64,000 nucleotides of DNA from Enterococcus nangangensis (GTDB lineage: Bacteria; Bacillota; Bacilli; Lactobacillales; Enterococcaceae). Below, piece by piece: positions 55,384 through 64,000 of the stretch. The number at the start of each line of letters is the position of its first letter. Within the stretch, counting starts at the first letter, position 1. The position numbers and the translations under genes were made by a program. The DNA lies in NCBI RefSeq assembly GCF_005405245.1, contig NZ_BJDR01000002.1, forward strand, positions 62,001 through 126,000. Reading direction: 5' to 3'. The notes beneath the pieces are model-generated. The model was given only the letters and a program-made list of their open reading frames with translations, was not told where the DNA came from and searched no databases.

Positions 55384-55926
55384 TTATTGTAAATAATACG
55401 CGACATAGCCAACAACGCCTGCAGCTACAGTTAAAAAAATCGGATTAACGTCCCACTTCAAGTGAAAGAGTAAGGTTACTGCTAAAATCCCCAGCGTTAA
55501 CCAAGAAATACCACCAGTGAAACCGTTAGGAAAAATCGTTTCTGCCGCTAGCGTAAACGCGACAGCTAAAATTAAGCCAACGGAAGCATTTTTCATGGCT
55601 TCCAGTAAGCCATTTAAGTAGATGTTTCCTTGCAAGGTCTCTTCATAGCGCAAAAAAAGTGGCACGAAAATAAAAGAAGGGACCGTCACGGCTAGACTGG
55701 CCACCAACCCGCCAATAAAACCGCCAAAAAGCTGGCCTACATACGTGGCTGAGTTAATAGCAATGGGACCTGGCACCAAAAAATCTAAGGCGTTCAAGTC
55801 AGCAAATTGCCGCAAGGTTAAGCCAAATTTTTCCCCTTCTTGTAAAATCAAAGGCAGCATGGCATAACCACCACCAAAGCCTAAAAAGCCAATCTTCAAA
55901 AAAGAAAGAAATAAACGTAATAACAT
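55384..55926 (-). CDS. Chromate transporter family protein, half-size subunit
   Basis: 180 residues with about five to six membrane segments. The CHR motif FGGGYAMLPLI near residue 18 and the conserved DFLVPGPIAINSATYVG segment identify the ChrA family. Half-size members act as pairs of different subunits; this is the second of two adjacent genes, whose ATG overlaps the upstream stop by one base (TAATG). Natural substrate in this bacterium is unknown; chromate export is family knowledge. Confidence 0.88.
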   Translation of the reverse strand: MLLRLFLSFLKIGFLGFGGGYAMLPLILQEGEKFGLTLRQFADLNALDFLVPGPIAINSATYVGQLFGGFIGGLVASLAVTVPSFIFVPLFLRYEETLQGNIYLNGLLEAMKNASVGLILAVAFTLAAETIFPNGFTGGISWLTLGILAVTLLFHLKWDVNPIFLTVAAGVVGYVAYYLQ

Positions 55927-56477
55927 TAGGCGCCCTCCTTAGTTTGTCTGGGTTGCCGATAAAAAGCTGCCCCTAAGCTGGCTGCAATGACTAAAATCCA
56001 CGGTACTGAAATTAAATTCCACGCCGCAAAGACAAAAGCAAACAAAGCGATTCCTTTTAAGAGCCACGTCTTTAAGTTAAAACGGGCCACCGTATACGCT
56101 GCCGCAAACAAGAAGGCCGCCGATGTCGCCCGAACACCCGTCAAAGCCCACAGGATAGGTCCTTCTTTGGGCATCATTTGATAAAAAGCCGTCGCTAAAG
56201 CCATTAAGGTAAACGCTGGGAAAATTGCCCCTAAGCCGGCAAAAAGCATCCCGGCTACGCCATTGGTTCGTTTGCCAATTAGAAAAGCGGTGTTTAGAGC
56301 AATCACTCCTGGTAAAGTCTGGGCGATGGCTGCATCTGAATACAATGCTTCTTTTTCCAGCCAGTGACGCTTTTTACACAATTCTTTTTCGATTAAGGGC
56401 AACATCGCCATCCCGCCAGAAAACGTCAAGGCTCCAGCGGCAAAATAAATTTTAAATAAAGTCCAATTCTTTTCCAA
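55926..56477 (-). CDS. Chromate transporter family protein, half-size subunit
   Basis: 183 residues, about five membrane segments. It shows the same CHR motif (FSGGMAMLPLIEKEL) and AQTLPGVIALNTAFLIGKRTNG. It is the first of the pair and has a longer charged first loop (CKKRHWLEKEALYSD). Likely forms a heterodimer with its neighbour. Transcribed away from a LysR-type regulator, which probably controls it. Confidence 0.88.
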   Translation of the reverse strand: MEKNWTLFKIYFAAGALTFSGGMAMLPLIEKELCKKRHWLEKEALYSDAAIAQTLPGVIALNTAFLIGKRTNGVAGMLFAGLGAIFPAFTLMALATAFYQMMPKEGPILWALTGVRATSAAFLFAAAYTVARFNLKTWLLKGIALFAFVFAAWNLISVPWILVIAASLGAAFYRQPRQTKEGA

Positions 56478-56545
56478 AATACTTCACTCCCTTAGCGCTA
56501 TTATCCACCACCTTTCACTTAACAAAAAGGATAAATTTGGTAAAC

Positions 56546-56570
56546 TATAATTAACTAATACATTAACTAA
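56546..56570. promoter_or_regulatory. Direct repeat and -10 element before the LysR gene
   Basis: TATAAT (56546-56551) overlaps two copies of ATTAACTAA (56550-56558 and 56562-56570) spaced by one helical turn plus two bases. This may be the LysR binding region controlling both directions; no clear -35 box is visible. Confidence 0.45.
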
Positions 56571-56583
56571 AAAGGAGTGCAAC

Positions 56584-57444
56584 ATGAATCATCGTCAATT
56601 AGTAGTCTTTTTACAAATTGCCGCCAGTGGTAGTATCAAAAAGGCTGCCGAAACACTTTTTATTTCCCAACCCGCCGTCTCGAAAACCTTAAAAGAATTG
56701 GAGACGGAACTAAACACTTTACTATTCGACCGACTTAACGGCCGCATCTACCTCAATAGCGCCGGTAAACTTTTTCAGCAACAAGCCAAAAAATTATTAG
56801 CGGACTATCAAGACTTGCTGCAACTTTTTCAAGGTCCCGTGGATGAGATTCCCATTCGCGTAGGTGCTAGCTTGACCTTTGGGGAAACCTTGTTGATTCC
56901 GGCACTGCAAAAATTTCAAGAAACATTTCCTCAAACACCCTTGCAAGTGAGTATCACTAATGCTAAAACCGTTTGGGAAAAATTATGGGACAACGAACTT
57001 GATGTTGGTTTACTAGCCGGACCCATTACGCAACCGGAGTTTATCAATATCCCTTTACAGCCTTTAAAACTAGTTTTCGTCGGTCAACCAAAATTTTTCC
57101 AACAAGAAACCATCACCTTAAGTGCCGTAGCCCAGCTGCCGCTTTTATTGCGGGAAAGCGGCAGTTCTTTTCGTGATAATTTAGAGCAGGCTTTTTTAAA
57201 AGGAGGCTTGCCCTTAACTCCTTTGTGGACTAGCGCTTCTACGGAAACTCTATTGCAAGGAGCCGCCGCCGGATTTGGTGTGACCTTGGTACCGGAAACC
57301 AAAGAAATTCCCGCTGGTTTATGTAGTGTAGCTCCGGCTGATTTTTCTTTGGCTCATCCCAACTACCTGGTTTATCTAAAAAGTAAAAGCCAGCGTCCTG
57401 CGATTCAAGCTTTGGTTGCTACCTTAAGAGAAATCGCTGGTTAA
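56584..57444 (+). CDS. LysR family transcriptional regulator
   Basis: 286 residues. N-terminal winged HTH (MNHRQLVVFLQIAASGSIKKAAETLFISQPAVSKTLKELE, residues 1-40) and a periplasmic-binding-like effector domain (about 90-286: PIRVGASLTFGETLLIPAL, GFGVTLVPE). The ATG follows AAAGGAG. Divergent from the two chromate transporter genes, so it is their probable regulator; the effector is unknown. Confidence 0.9.
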   Translation: MNHRQLVVFLQIAASGSIKKAAETLFISQPAVSKTLKELETELNTLLFDRLNGRIYLNSAGKLFQQQAKKLLADYQDLLQLFQGPVDEIPIRVGASLTFGETLLIPALQKFQETFPQTPLQVSITNAKTVWEKLWDNELDVGLLAGPITQPEFINIPLQPLKLVFVGQPKFFQQETITLSAVAQLPLLLRESGSSFRDNLEQAFLKGGLPLTPLWTSASTETLLQGAAAGFGVTLVPETKEIPAGLCSVAPADFSLAHPNYLVYLKSKSQRPAIQALVATLREIAG

Positions 57445-57448
57445 ACAA

Positions 57449-57522
57449 AAAAGCAACAGTCAATCCGTTACGCTTGGTCTTTCCTGACATGAAACCAAGT
57501 GTACTGGGTTGCTGTTGCTTTT
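57449..57522. terminator. Bidirectional terminator
   Basis: AAAAGCAACAG pairs with CTGTTGCTTTT, with an inner CTTGGT/ACCAAG stem. It lies between the LysR gene and the convergent dehydratase gene. Confidence 0.88.
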
Positions 57523-57530
57523 ATTTATTT

Positions 57531-58532
57531 TTAAACGAGAGATTTCAACAAATCAATATCGATATTCCCACCAGAAACCACGGCTACTGTTTTTTGTCCT
57601 TGTAACAAGTGATCGATGGAGCCGCTAAGAATGGCCGCAGTGGTCAAAGCCCCCGCCCCTTCGGCTAATACTTTTTCTTTTTTCAATAAGTACTCGATGG
57701 CTGCACGAATTTCATCTTCTTCTACTAAGACCGTTTCATCGATGTAATCTTTTAGAATTTCATAGGTTAATTCACCCGCAAAAGCCACATCGCAGCCGTC
57801 CGCTAAAGTACGGTAAGTTCGATTGTGTACGAGCTGATTATTCCAAATGGAACTGATCATCCCGTGAACACCAAAAGATTGCACACCAATCAAATGAATT
57901 TCCGGTCGCACTGTCTTCATGGCTAAAGCAATACCGGCAATGAGTCCGCCACCACCAATGGGGACAATTACGTTGTCAACATCGGGCCAGTCCGCCAAAA
58001 TTTCCGTGCCAATCGTTCCTTGTCCTTCAATCACATCTAGATCATCGAAAGGTGAAATAAAAACTTCACCAGTACGTTCACTTTCCTTTAATGACATTTC
58101 TTTCGTTTCATCGAAGTTTTTCCCTACTAAAACTACTTCGGCGCCATAGTTGGCGGTTGCTTCCACCTTCGTTTTAGGCGCTGCTTCCGGCATAAAGATC
58201 CGGGCTTTAATCCCCAACATTTTACTAGCTAAGGCCACCCCTTGCGCGTGATTCCCCGCTGAAGCTGCAATCACACCTTTAGCTTTTTCGGTCGGCGTTA
58301 ATAAACGTAATTTATTATACGCACCACGAAACTTAAAGGAACCTGTCCGTTGAATATTTTCTAATTTTAGACGAATCTCACCAGCTTTTTCACCCGAGAG
58401 GATGGAAGATGGAGTTAAGGCAGTGTGGATTGCATACTGGGAAACCGCAGCGTAGACTTCAGCGCGATGCTCAGCATTCAAAGCACGTTCTAAGATAACA
58501 TTTTCATCTGTAAAACTTTTAGCTAAGACCAT
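57531..58532 (-). CDS. Threonine dehydratase, short type without ACT domain
   Basis: 333 residues. A PLP enzyme of fold type II: Lys67 in GSFKFRGAYNKL binds PLP and the phosphate loop is VPIGGGGLIAG (about 192-202). It deaminates threonine to 2-oxobutyrate. There is no C-terminal ACT-like domain, as in the catabolic TdcB or serine racemase-like group, so feedback inhibition by isoleucine is not expected. Serine dehydratase or racemase activity is possible. Monocistronic, with AAAGGAG before the ATG. Confidence 0.88.
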   Translation of the reverse strand: MVLAKSFTDENVILERALNAEHRAEVYAAVSQYAIHTALTPSSILSGEKAGEIRLKLENIQRTGSFKFRGAYNKLRLLTPTEKAKGVIAASAGNHAQGVALASKMLGIKARIFMPEAAPKTKVEATANYGAEVVLVGKNFDETKEMSLKESERTGEVFISPFDDLDVIEGQGTIGTEILADWPDVDNVIVPIGGGGLIAGIALAMKTVRPEIHLIGVQSFGVHGMISSIWNNQLVHNRTYRTLADGCDVAFAGELTYEILKDYIDETVLVEEDEIRAAIEYLLKKEKVLAEGAGALTTAAILSGSIDHLLQGQKTVAVVSGGNIDIDLLKSLV

Positions 58533-58655
58533 AGGGAAACACTCCTTTTCATATTAAACGTCTCTTCGAGGATACTATAACACAATAACTAAGGGTATAA
58601 AATGCTAGTCCAGAAAAATTTTTTATTTTGAAAAATAACGAAAACTATCAAAAAA

Positions 58656-58684
58656 AGAGTGCGACAAGACTTCTGTCACACTCT
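58656..58684 (-). terminator. Terminator at the end of the opp region
   Basis: On the minus strand AGAGTGTGACA (58684-58674) pairs with TGTCGCACTCT (58666-58656), one G-U pair, followed by seven T residues. Confidence 0.9.
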
Positions 58685-58693
58685 CCGGATATC

Positions 58694-58930
58694 TTATGAA
58701 TGGCTCGCTAGTTTTCTTTTCTGTGCGTCTTGTTCCGCATCTTTCGCTTGGTAAGTTAAAACGGTTCTCCCATCCCCAGTTTTAACTTCGATACCTGCGC
58801 GCTTTAGCTCACGGCCAATGGTAGAACGATGACGACCAAGTTTTTTAGCGATTTTGTACAAAGACCAATTATCTCGCAGCGCTTCTTCAATTACTTTGCG
58901 CTCCTCCAAAGATAAATGATTAAAGCTCAT
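58694..58930 (-). CDS. Small HTH protein resembling the IS30 transposase N terminus
   Basis: 78 residues. SFNHLSLEERKVIEEALRDNWSLYKIAKKLGRHRSTIGRELKR matches the HTH_38-type DNA-binding head of IS30 transposases. The catalytic DDE part is absent, and the protein ends in a charged tail (YQAKDAEQDAQKRKLASHS). It has its own ribosome-binding site (ATAGGAGTG) and a terminator right behind, and lies 29 bases after oppF, so it is probably cotranscribed with opp. It may be a domesticated DNA-binding protein rather than debris; no terminal repeats are visible. Confidence 0.75.
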   Translation of the reverse strand: MSFNHLSLEERKVIEEALRDNWSLYKIAKKLGRHRSTIGRELKRAGIEVKTGDGRTVLTYQAKDAEQDAQKRKLASHS

Positions 58931-58959
58931 GAAATCACTCCTATCGAGGCGAAACTCAA

Positions 58960-59904
58960 TTATAAAGTAGCTTCCACTTCTTGACGATACTGTTCAAATT
59001 CAGCAGCATTGCCATATACAAAGTGACCAGGAATTACTTCTTTGAATTCTGGTTTGTCTGTTTCGTAATGATGCATTGCTGGATCATAAACAGTTAACTT
59101 CTTCCGTTTAGCTAGCAATGGATCAGGAATAGGCACGGCAGACAATAATGCTTTAGTATAAGGATGGAGTGGGTGTCTAAATAATTCTTCCGTTTCAGCC
59201 AACTCAAGAATCCGTCCAGAACGAATAACTGCAATCCGGTCAGAGATAAAGCGAACAACAGACAAGTCATGCGCTACGAATAAGTAAGTTAGGCCATTTT
59301 CTCGTTGGAATTTTTTCAAAAGGTTTAAGACTTGGGCCCGAATGGAAACATCCAAGGCTGAGATTGGTTCGTCAGCAACGATTAGTTCCGGTTGCATAAT
59401 TAAGGCGCGGGCAATCCCAATCCGTTGACGTTGACCCCCAGAAAATTCATGGGGATAACGATACATATGCTCCGGTAACAAGCCCACTTCCGTAATCATT
59501 TCTTCTACTTGCTTCAAACGATCTTCTTCATTTTTAAACAAGTGGAAGTTGTATAAACCTTCTGAAACGATATATTCGACAGTAGCCCGTTCATTCAAGG
59601 AGGCAGATGGATCTTGGAAAATCATTTGAATTTTCCGAATCACATCAGCTTGTTCCTTTTTATTTAGTTTGCCATTGATTTTTTTACCTTCAAAAAGGAT
59701 GTCCCCTTTACTGGTGGGATTCAATCCGTTAACTGCGCGACCGATTGTCGTCTTACCAGAACCAGATTCTCCTACCAAAGAAAAAGTTTCTCCTTTATAA
59801 ATATCGAAGTTTACATCTTGTACAGCGACAAAACGCTTTTTGCCTTCACCAAAAGCAATTTCTAAGTCTTTAATGGATAGTAATACTTCACGATTATTTG
59901 CCAC
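58960..59904 (-). CDS. oppF: Oligopeptide ABC transporter ATP-binding protein OppF
   Basis: 314 residues from a GTG 11 bases after GAAGGAGG; the start overlaps the oppD stop by 11 bases. A longer frame reaching an ATG at 59946 is less likely as the ribosome-binding site lies inside it. Walker [11 protein letters not shown]-loop [16 protein letters not shown], signature [15 protein letters not shown], Walker [14 protein letters not shown]-terminal [19 protein letters not shown] is typical of OppF/AmiF. It couples ATP use to peptide import. Confidence 0.93.
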   Translation of the reverse strand: MANNREVLLSIKDLEIAFGEGKKRFVAVQDVNFDIYKGETFSLVGESGSGKTTIGRAVNGLNPTSKGDILFEGKKINGKLNKKEQADVIRKIQMIFQDPSASLNERATVEYIVSEGLYNFHLFKNEEDRLKQVEEMITEVGLLPEHMYRYPHEFSGGQRQRIGIARALIMQPELIVADEPISALDVSIRAQVLNLLKKFQRENGLTYLFVAHDLSVVRFISDRIAVIRSGRILELAETEELFRHPLHPYTKALLSAVPIPDPLLAKRKKLTVYDPAMHHYETDKPEFKEVIPGHFVYGNAAEFEQYRQEVEATL

Positions 59905-60988
59905 TAGCCAAGTCCCCTCCTTCGTAGAAGCTCTGAGTAATTTCATGTTTGGACAATTCTAAGAAACGTTCATGAAGATTTTGAATCAACTCAGGTTTCT
60001 CGGCATGAGGTGCCCGTGGATCCATTAACCAAGTTTTAGCATAATGGCTGTCAGACACTTTAAACATGGGTGGTTCTTCCTTAAAGTCGATTTCCATCGC
60101 ATAAGGATTCCGTGGTGCAAAAGCATCACCAATCACATCATGATACAAAGAAGGCGGTGTCCCAGGAATAGAGAACAAGTCGCCCCCTCTTTCTCCTAAT
60201 TGTGGTAAGGAAGAAAGTAGGCTCCAAGTATATGGATGTTTTGGATTGTAGAAGATATCTTCTACGGTACCTGTTTCAATAATTTGGCCCGCATACATTA
60301 CGGCTACCCGATCAGCAATGGCCGCCACCACTCCTAAATCATGAGTGATGAAAATTGTTGTAAATTGAAATTCTTCTTGCAACTCTTTAATCAAGTCCAA
60401 AATTTGCGCTTGAATAGTTACATCTAAAGCCGTTGTTGGCTCATCGCAAATTAAAATCTTTGGCCGACAAGCTAGAGCAATGGCGATAACAATCCGTTGC
60501 CGCATCCCCCCAGAATATTGGAAAGGATACTCATTGTATCGTTTATCAGCATTAGGAATACCTGTACGACTCATTAAATCAATTGCAATCTGTTTGGCTT
60601 CTTTTTTGGAAGCGCCATGGTGCTTGACGATTACTTCTGAGATTTGGGAACCAATCGTTTTAATCGGGTTTAGTGAGGTCATGGGATCTTGGAAAATCGT
60701 TGCGATTTCTTTTCCTCGAATACCATCCCATTCTTTATCTTTCTTTAAATCACTGAGAATTTTACCATTATATTCAATTCTACCTTCAGGAATATAGCCG
60801 TTAGACTCTAACATTCCTGTAAACGTTTTGGTCAATACAGACTTTCCTGAACCGGACTCCCCTACAATCGCTAAGGTTTCAGATTCTCTTAATTCAAGGG
60901 AAACATTACGAATCGCTTTTAATACGCGTTTACGCACCTTGAAATTGACGGAAAGATTTTCTGCTTTTAAAATGATCTTTTCAGCCAC
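59894..60988 (-). CDS. oppD: Oligopeptide ABC transporter ATP-binding protein OppD
   Basis: 364 residues from GTG behind AAGGAGG. Walker [10 protein letters not shown] (about 38-46), Q-loop [19 protein letters not shown], signature [15 protein letters not shown], Walker [13 protein letters not shown] and H-loop THDLGVVA. The C terminus has [17 protein letters not shown] and a longer tail, as in AmiE. Partner of OppF. Confidence 0.93.
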   Translation of the reverse strand: MAEKIILKAENLSVNFKVRKRVLKAIRNVSLELRESETLAIVGESGSGKSVLTKTFTGMLESNGYIPEGRIEYNGKILSDLKKDKEWDGIRGKEIATIFQDPMTSLNPIKTIGSQISEVIVKHHGASKKEAKQIAIDLMSRTGIPNADKRYNEYPFQYSGGMRQRIVIAIALACRPKILICDEPTTALDVTIQAQILDLIKELQEEFQFTTIFITHDLGVVAAIADRVAVMYAGQIIETGTVEDIFYNPKHPYTWSLLSSLPQLGERGGDLFSIPGTPPSLYHDVIGDAFAPRNPYAMEIDFKEEPPMFKVSDSHYAKTWLMDPRAPHAEKPELIQNLHERFLELSKHEITQSFYEGGDLASGK

Positions 60989-61000
60989 AATTCTTCCTCC

Positions 61001-61936
61001 TTATTGGTGAGTTCTCGGATCAGTAGCATCAGCTAAGGTTTGTCCCACGATATAAAGAGAGATAGAAACCACGGCCAAGACCGCTACTGGAATCCAGAAT
61101 AAATATGGTTTATTGCTTAAGTTAGCACTGTAATTAGAAATAACACGGCCAAGGGAAGGAACATCAGCACTTAGCCCAACACCTAAGAAGGATAGGAAAG
61201 TTTCATAAGAAATATAACTTGGTAAAGAACGCGAAATATCCGTTACAATAACTGAAGTTAAATACGGTAAAATATTGCGGAAAATTAAGCGCCCTGTTGG
61301 GGTTCCTAAAGTCCGTGAGGCCAAGTTGTATTCTTGGTCACGACGAATCATTACTTGGACCCGAATAAAGTAGGCCATCCCCATCCAGCCAGTTACTGTC
61401 ATGGCAAAAAGTAAGTTGCCAAAACCAGAACCCAAGCTATAGGAAAGCACGATAACGATTAAGAGCATTGGCACGTTAGTAACCACGTTATAAACTTCCA
61501 ACATGATACGGTCAAATTTTTTCGAACTCCCCCAGATAGCCCCAACAATAATTCCGATGACGGAATTAATTAACGTTGCTAAAACGGAAATCGAAATCGA
61601 AGTCCGTGCACCTGCCCAGACAGCATCAAACAAAGAGTTCCCATTACCATCTGTTCCAAACCAAAACTTTAAGCTAGGTGAATTAAAACGGCGCGTTAAG
61701 TCGTTGACATAGGTATTATCCATAAAATCATAACCACTAAACATCGGTTGAATAAAACTCATTAAAAGGACAACTAGCATGACAATCAACATGGTAATGG
61801 CAGTCTTACTGGAGAAAAATTGCCGCATTACTGAACGCCAGTAAGAGTAAGTAGGGGCATCAATTTTTTCAGAAGCCAACTGATCGACTTTGACAAATTT
61901 AAACCCATCAGAATTGGTATTTTTTGTTTCTTCCAT
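61001..61936 (-). CDS. oppC: Oligopeptide ABC transporter permease OppC
   Basis: 311 residues. A cytosolic N-terminal extension is followed by TM1 ([18 protein letters not shown]) and the permease core; the EAA-like loop [21 protein letters not shown] is near residue 210. It resembles AmiD of streptococci. It follows oppB by two bases. Confidence 0.93.
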   Translation of the reverse strand: MEETKNTNSDGFKFVKVDQLASEKIDAPTYSYWRSVMRQFFSSKTAITMLIVMLVVLLMSFIQPMFSGYDFMDNTYVNDLTRRFNSPSLKFWFGTDGNGNSLFDAVWAGARTSISISVLATLINSVIGIIVGAIWGSSKKFDRIMLEVYNVVTNVPMLLIVIVLSYSLGSGFGNLLFAMTVTGWMGMAYFIRVQVMIRRDQEYNLASRTLGTPTGRLIFRNILPYLTSVIVTDISRSLPSYISYETFLSFLGVGLSADVPSLGRVISNYSANLSNKPYLFWIPVAVLAVVSISLYIVGQTLADATDPRTHQ

Positions 61937-61938
61937 TT

Positions 61939-63432
61939 CTAATTATCCCCCTTACCACTAGCTAATTTAACACGTGGGTCAGCAAGTGTTACTGCAATAT
62001 CCCCAAGTAAAACTGAGAAAACTGAAACCGTTGTAAAGATAAAGACAATCCCAATAACAACCGGGTTATTATACTTCAAAATAGCATCTGGTAACATTTT
62101 ACCCATCCCAGGTACAATGAAGATGGATTCAGTGATGGTTGCCCCACCAATTGCCCCAATGATACTACCTGGCACCCCATTGACAATAGGAATGAAGGCA
62201 TTTTTGAAGATGTGCCGCCGTGAAATTTCAGCGCTGTTTAAGCCTTTTGCCTTAGCAAACTTCACATAATCAGCTGATTGTTGGTCAATCATATAGCGTC
62301 GAACCCAGATAACCATACCGGAAACCCCTAACAGCCCTAAAATAACTGTTGGCATAATATATGAGCGGATATCCCCAGCGCCTAAAACTTGATAATTATC
62401 TGGCAAGTTAAAGAGACTTTTTCCTAAGTAGCGGAAGAAGTAGATAAACGCCAAACTAGGTGTGGCAATTAAAATAGTGATGACTGCGACCCCAATCCGA
62501 TCTGGCAAGCGATTTTTAAAGCGGGCCATTAAGATAGAGGAAGGAATGGCAATTAAATACGTAATAATTACAGCGACAAAACCAATTTTAAAAGAAGTTC
62601 CCATCATGGAAGAGTCGGCATAGTTACTTTTAGCAGTTGTGTAGTTATCACCAAACTTTTTAGCATCATTTTCATTTAGTTTGCTGGTTTGGGTGTATTG
62701 TAATGAGCCTAATTCTAAAGAAGAATTTTGCTTTTCACCATTAGGGAAAGTCACTTCACTACTTACCGTTCTTCCTTGACCTCCAGTGATTACATCTGAT
62801 ACAGGAATTCCGGCATATGTTGGATAAGAAGTCCCTAGATCAACATGCAAAATATTTTGATGAATGAAAGGGAAACTAGAATCAAAATAAATTAAGTATT
62901 TGTATTGTGTGCCAGAGCCTACCAATGACCACCCCATCAATGGATCATTCGTAATTTTAATGGACCGTTTTAAGCCTGGATTATCGGAGTCTTTAACCTT
63001 CCAAGGATGGTCAATGTGAATTAAGTTAGAATAGAAACGCCATACCCGTGTTAATAGCGATACTTCTCTGGTTGCGTAAAACTGTTTACTCTGTTTATAT
63101 TCGCTAATGGTCCAACCATTTTCTTTCGCCCATTTTTCGTAAATAGTTTTATTTTCTTTTGTACCTTCAACGGTAACTTCCGGATAATCTTTACTTGCAG
63201 CTTCTTGCAACTTTTTAGAGTTGTAAAAGTCAATGTAAGCCATCTTATCGTAAGCGGTATTTTTGTAATCCACCATTTTGTCAGGTTGAGCCTGTAGTTT
63301 ACTTACCATTGCATCACCTTTAAAAATGGACCGTCTAGGAACAAGCGAATAGATGATGGCATAGGTCAGTGTAGTAACCAAAAAGATGCTAATAATTGAA
63401 CGGATAATTCTAAAAAAGAGATACTTTTTCAC
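61939..63432 (-). CDS. oppB: Oligopeptide ABC transporter permease OppB, Ami type
   Basis: 497 residues, much longer than the E. coli OppB (306) but like streptococcal AmiC. TM1 ([25 protein letters not shown]) is followed by a roughly 230-residue extracellular region, and the permease core with the EAA loop ([23 protein letters not shown], about residues 388-410) is at the C terminus. The large insert may help capture peptides with OppA. It is separated from oppA by a hairpin. Confidence 0.92.
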   Translation of the reverse strand: MKKYLFFRIIRSIISIFLVTTLTYAIIYSLVPRRSIFKGDAMVSKLQAQPDKMVDYKNTAYDKMAYIDFYNSKKLQEAASKDYPEVTVEGTKENKTIYEKWAKENGWTISEYKQSKQFYATREVSLLTRVWRFYSNLIHIDHPWKVKDSDNPGLKRSIKITNDPLMGWSLVGSGTQYKYLIYFDSSFPFIHQNILHVDLGTSYPTYAGIPVSDVITGGQGRTVSSEVTFPNGEKQNSSLELGSLQYTQTSKLNENDAKKFGDNYTTAKSNYADSSMMGTSFKIGFVAVIITYLIAIPSSILMARFKNRLPDRIGVAVITILIATPSLAFIYFFRYLGKSLFNLPDNYQVLGAGDIRSYIMPTVILGLLGVSGMVIWVRRYMIDQQSADYVKFAKAKGLNSAEISRRHIFKNAFIPIVNGVPGSIIGAIGGATITESIFIVPGMGKMLPDAILKYNNPVVIGIVFIFTTVSVFSVLLGDIAVTLADPRVKLASGKGDN

Positions 63433-63455
63433 ATTTTCGCCTCCTATATAAATAA

Positions 63456-63489
63456 GTGAAAAGGCTAGCGATTAGACTAGCCTTTTCAC
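63456..63489 (-). terminator. Hairpin between oppA and oppB
   Basis: A perfect 13-bp stem (GTGAAAAGGCTAG/CTAGCCTTTTCAC, 63456-63468 with 63477-63489) followed on the minus strand by only a weak T run. It probably reduces read-through so that oppA is made in excess over the permease genes, and may stabilise the oppA mRNA end. Confidence 0.75.
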
Positions 63490-63504
63490 CAGTAATCCAA
63501 TGAA

Positions 63505-64000
63505 CTATTTAGAAGAATCAGCAGCTGCTGCTTCTTTAGACTTAATTCTTTCAGCTTCCCATTTTTCTTTAGCAGCATTGTATTCGTCAGCAGAGATGAC
63601 CGTATCGGTAACTTTCATATACTTCATCTTGTTAGAAGCAATACCAGCCCAACCGTAAGCACCAGAGAATGGTTGAACTTTTGTTAAACGAGCGGCACCG
63701 CCATCAGCCTGTACAGGGATTTGGATAGCCGCATCCAACAACCAAGCTTCAGCTTTAGCATAGGCTGTGTAACGAGCATCTAAATCATCAGTAATAGCAT
63801 TAGCAGCATTTAATAAGGAATCATAATCTTCAAAACCAACAGCCGCAATAGCATCAGCTGATGGATTAGCAGCACCTTCTTCAACCGCAACATCGGAGAA
63901 AATTCCGATAGCATTGGTCATGTCACCAGTGTGACTGTTATAAATATTCAAGTAAGTGGAAGGATCGTTGTAATCAGGACCCCAACCAGAAGCAGAAGAT
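63505..64000 (-). CDS. oppA: Oligopeptide-binding protein OppA, C-terminal part
   Basis: Only the last 165 codons are in the window; the gene continues past the right edge. The frame is open to 64000 and reads SASGWGPDYNDPSTYLNIY at the edge, the conserved GWGPDYxDPSTYL motif of OppA. C-terminal LTKVQPFSGAYGWAGIASNKMKYMKV and a lysine/alanine-rich end follow. It is the extracellular lipoprotein that captures peptides for OppBCDF; the signal sequence lies outside the window. Confidence 0.93.
   Translation of the reverse strand, partial: SSASGWGPDYNDPSTYLNIYNSHTGDMTNAIGIFSDVAVEEGAANPSADAIAAVGFEDYDSLLNAANAITDDLDARYTAYAKAEAWLLDAAIQIPVQADGGAARLTKVQPFSGAYGWAGIASNKMKYMKVTDTVISADEYNAAKEKWEAERIKSKEAAAADSSK

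Noticed and set aside
58694-58930. Intact IS30 insertion sequence
   Set aside because: Only the HTH head is present; no DDE domain, no terminal inverted repeats and no target duplication are visible.

Overview
The window is ordinary low-GC Firmicute chromosome. The gene content points to a lactic acid bacterium of the Enterococcus type: FASII genes run by a FabT/MarR regulator with FabK as enoyl reductase, an Ami-like Opp system with a roughly 500-residue OppB, a zinc-type S14, the ecfA1-ecfA2-ecfT-truA string, CodY and T-box control, and dense AGGAGG ribosome-binding sites. The species cannot be fixed from the sequence. Most genes lie on the minus strand, and I saw no rRNA, tRNA, CRISPR array, prophage or intact insertion sequence.

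Layout. 1-2.8 kb: minus-strand patatin-like lipase, YdbC and YicC. 2.9-6.5 kb: plus-strand accessory genes (two unknown small proteins, a hexapeptide acyltransferase, a GNAT acetyltransferase, aspartase). 6.6-7.4 kb: an unknown conserved-looking protein, followed by a 360-bp gap holding an orphan promoter with a terminator and a possible gene remnant. 7.7-17.2 kb: the complete FASII operon fabT-fabH-acpP-fabK-fabD-fabG-fabF-accB-fabZ-accC-accD-accA, divergent from a second FabK-like flavoenzyme; both promoters carry FabT-type palindromes. 18.6-21.8 kb: tyrosine phosphatase, OsmC protein, TetR regulator, ruvAB. 21.8-26.1 kb: mprF, proC, truA. 26.1-28.6 kb: ECF vitamin transporter module. 28.9-42.8 kb: the S10-spc-alpha ribosomal protein superoperon (rpsJ to rplQ, with secY, adk, infA, rpmJ, rpoA). 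43.2-48.3 kb: CodY-linked branched-chain amino acid ABC transporter with a CBS-ACT protein as last gene. 48.6-51.4 kb: a small unknown protein, pnp, rpsO. 51.6-53.0 kb: DAHP synthase behind a T-box leader. 53.0-57.5 kb: a possible LURP-one/tubby-like protein, peptide deformylase, a FUSC membrane protein with a doubtful N terminus, and split chromate transporter genes with a LysR regulator. 57.5-64 kb: threonine dehydratase, an IS30-type HTH protein, and oppF-D-C-B-A (oppA cut by the window edge).

The genes fit a fast-growing amino-acid-dependent bacterium. Peptide uptake (Opp), branched-chain amino acid uptake (Liv), aspartase and threonine dehydratase handle amino acids, and CodY and T-box signals link these to supply. 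FASII and MprF build and modify the membrane. The ribosomal cluster, PNPase, deformylase and Adk serve translation and RNA turnover.

Start codons were moved from the longest open frame to the ribosome-binding-site-supported codon in about twenty genes (for example ruvA TTG, truA GTG, infA GTG, fabT GTG). I did not find a clear new multi-gene system. The best leads are a candidate small RNA near 7.6 kb, the FUSC reading-frame problem at 55.15 kb, the structured leaders of rpsJ, rpsO and pnp, the possible Phe T-box, and several unknown small proteins with good promoters.
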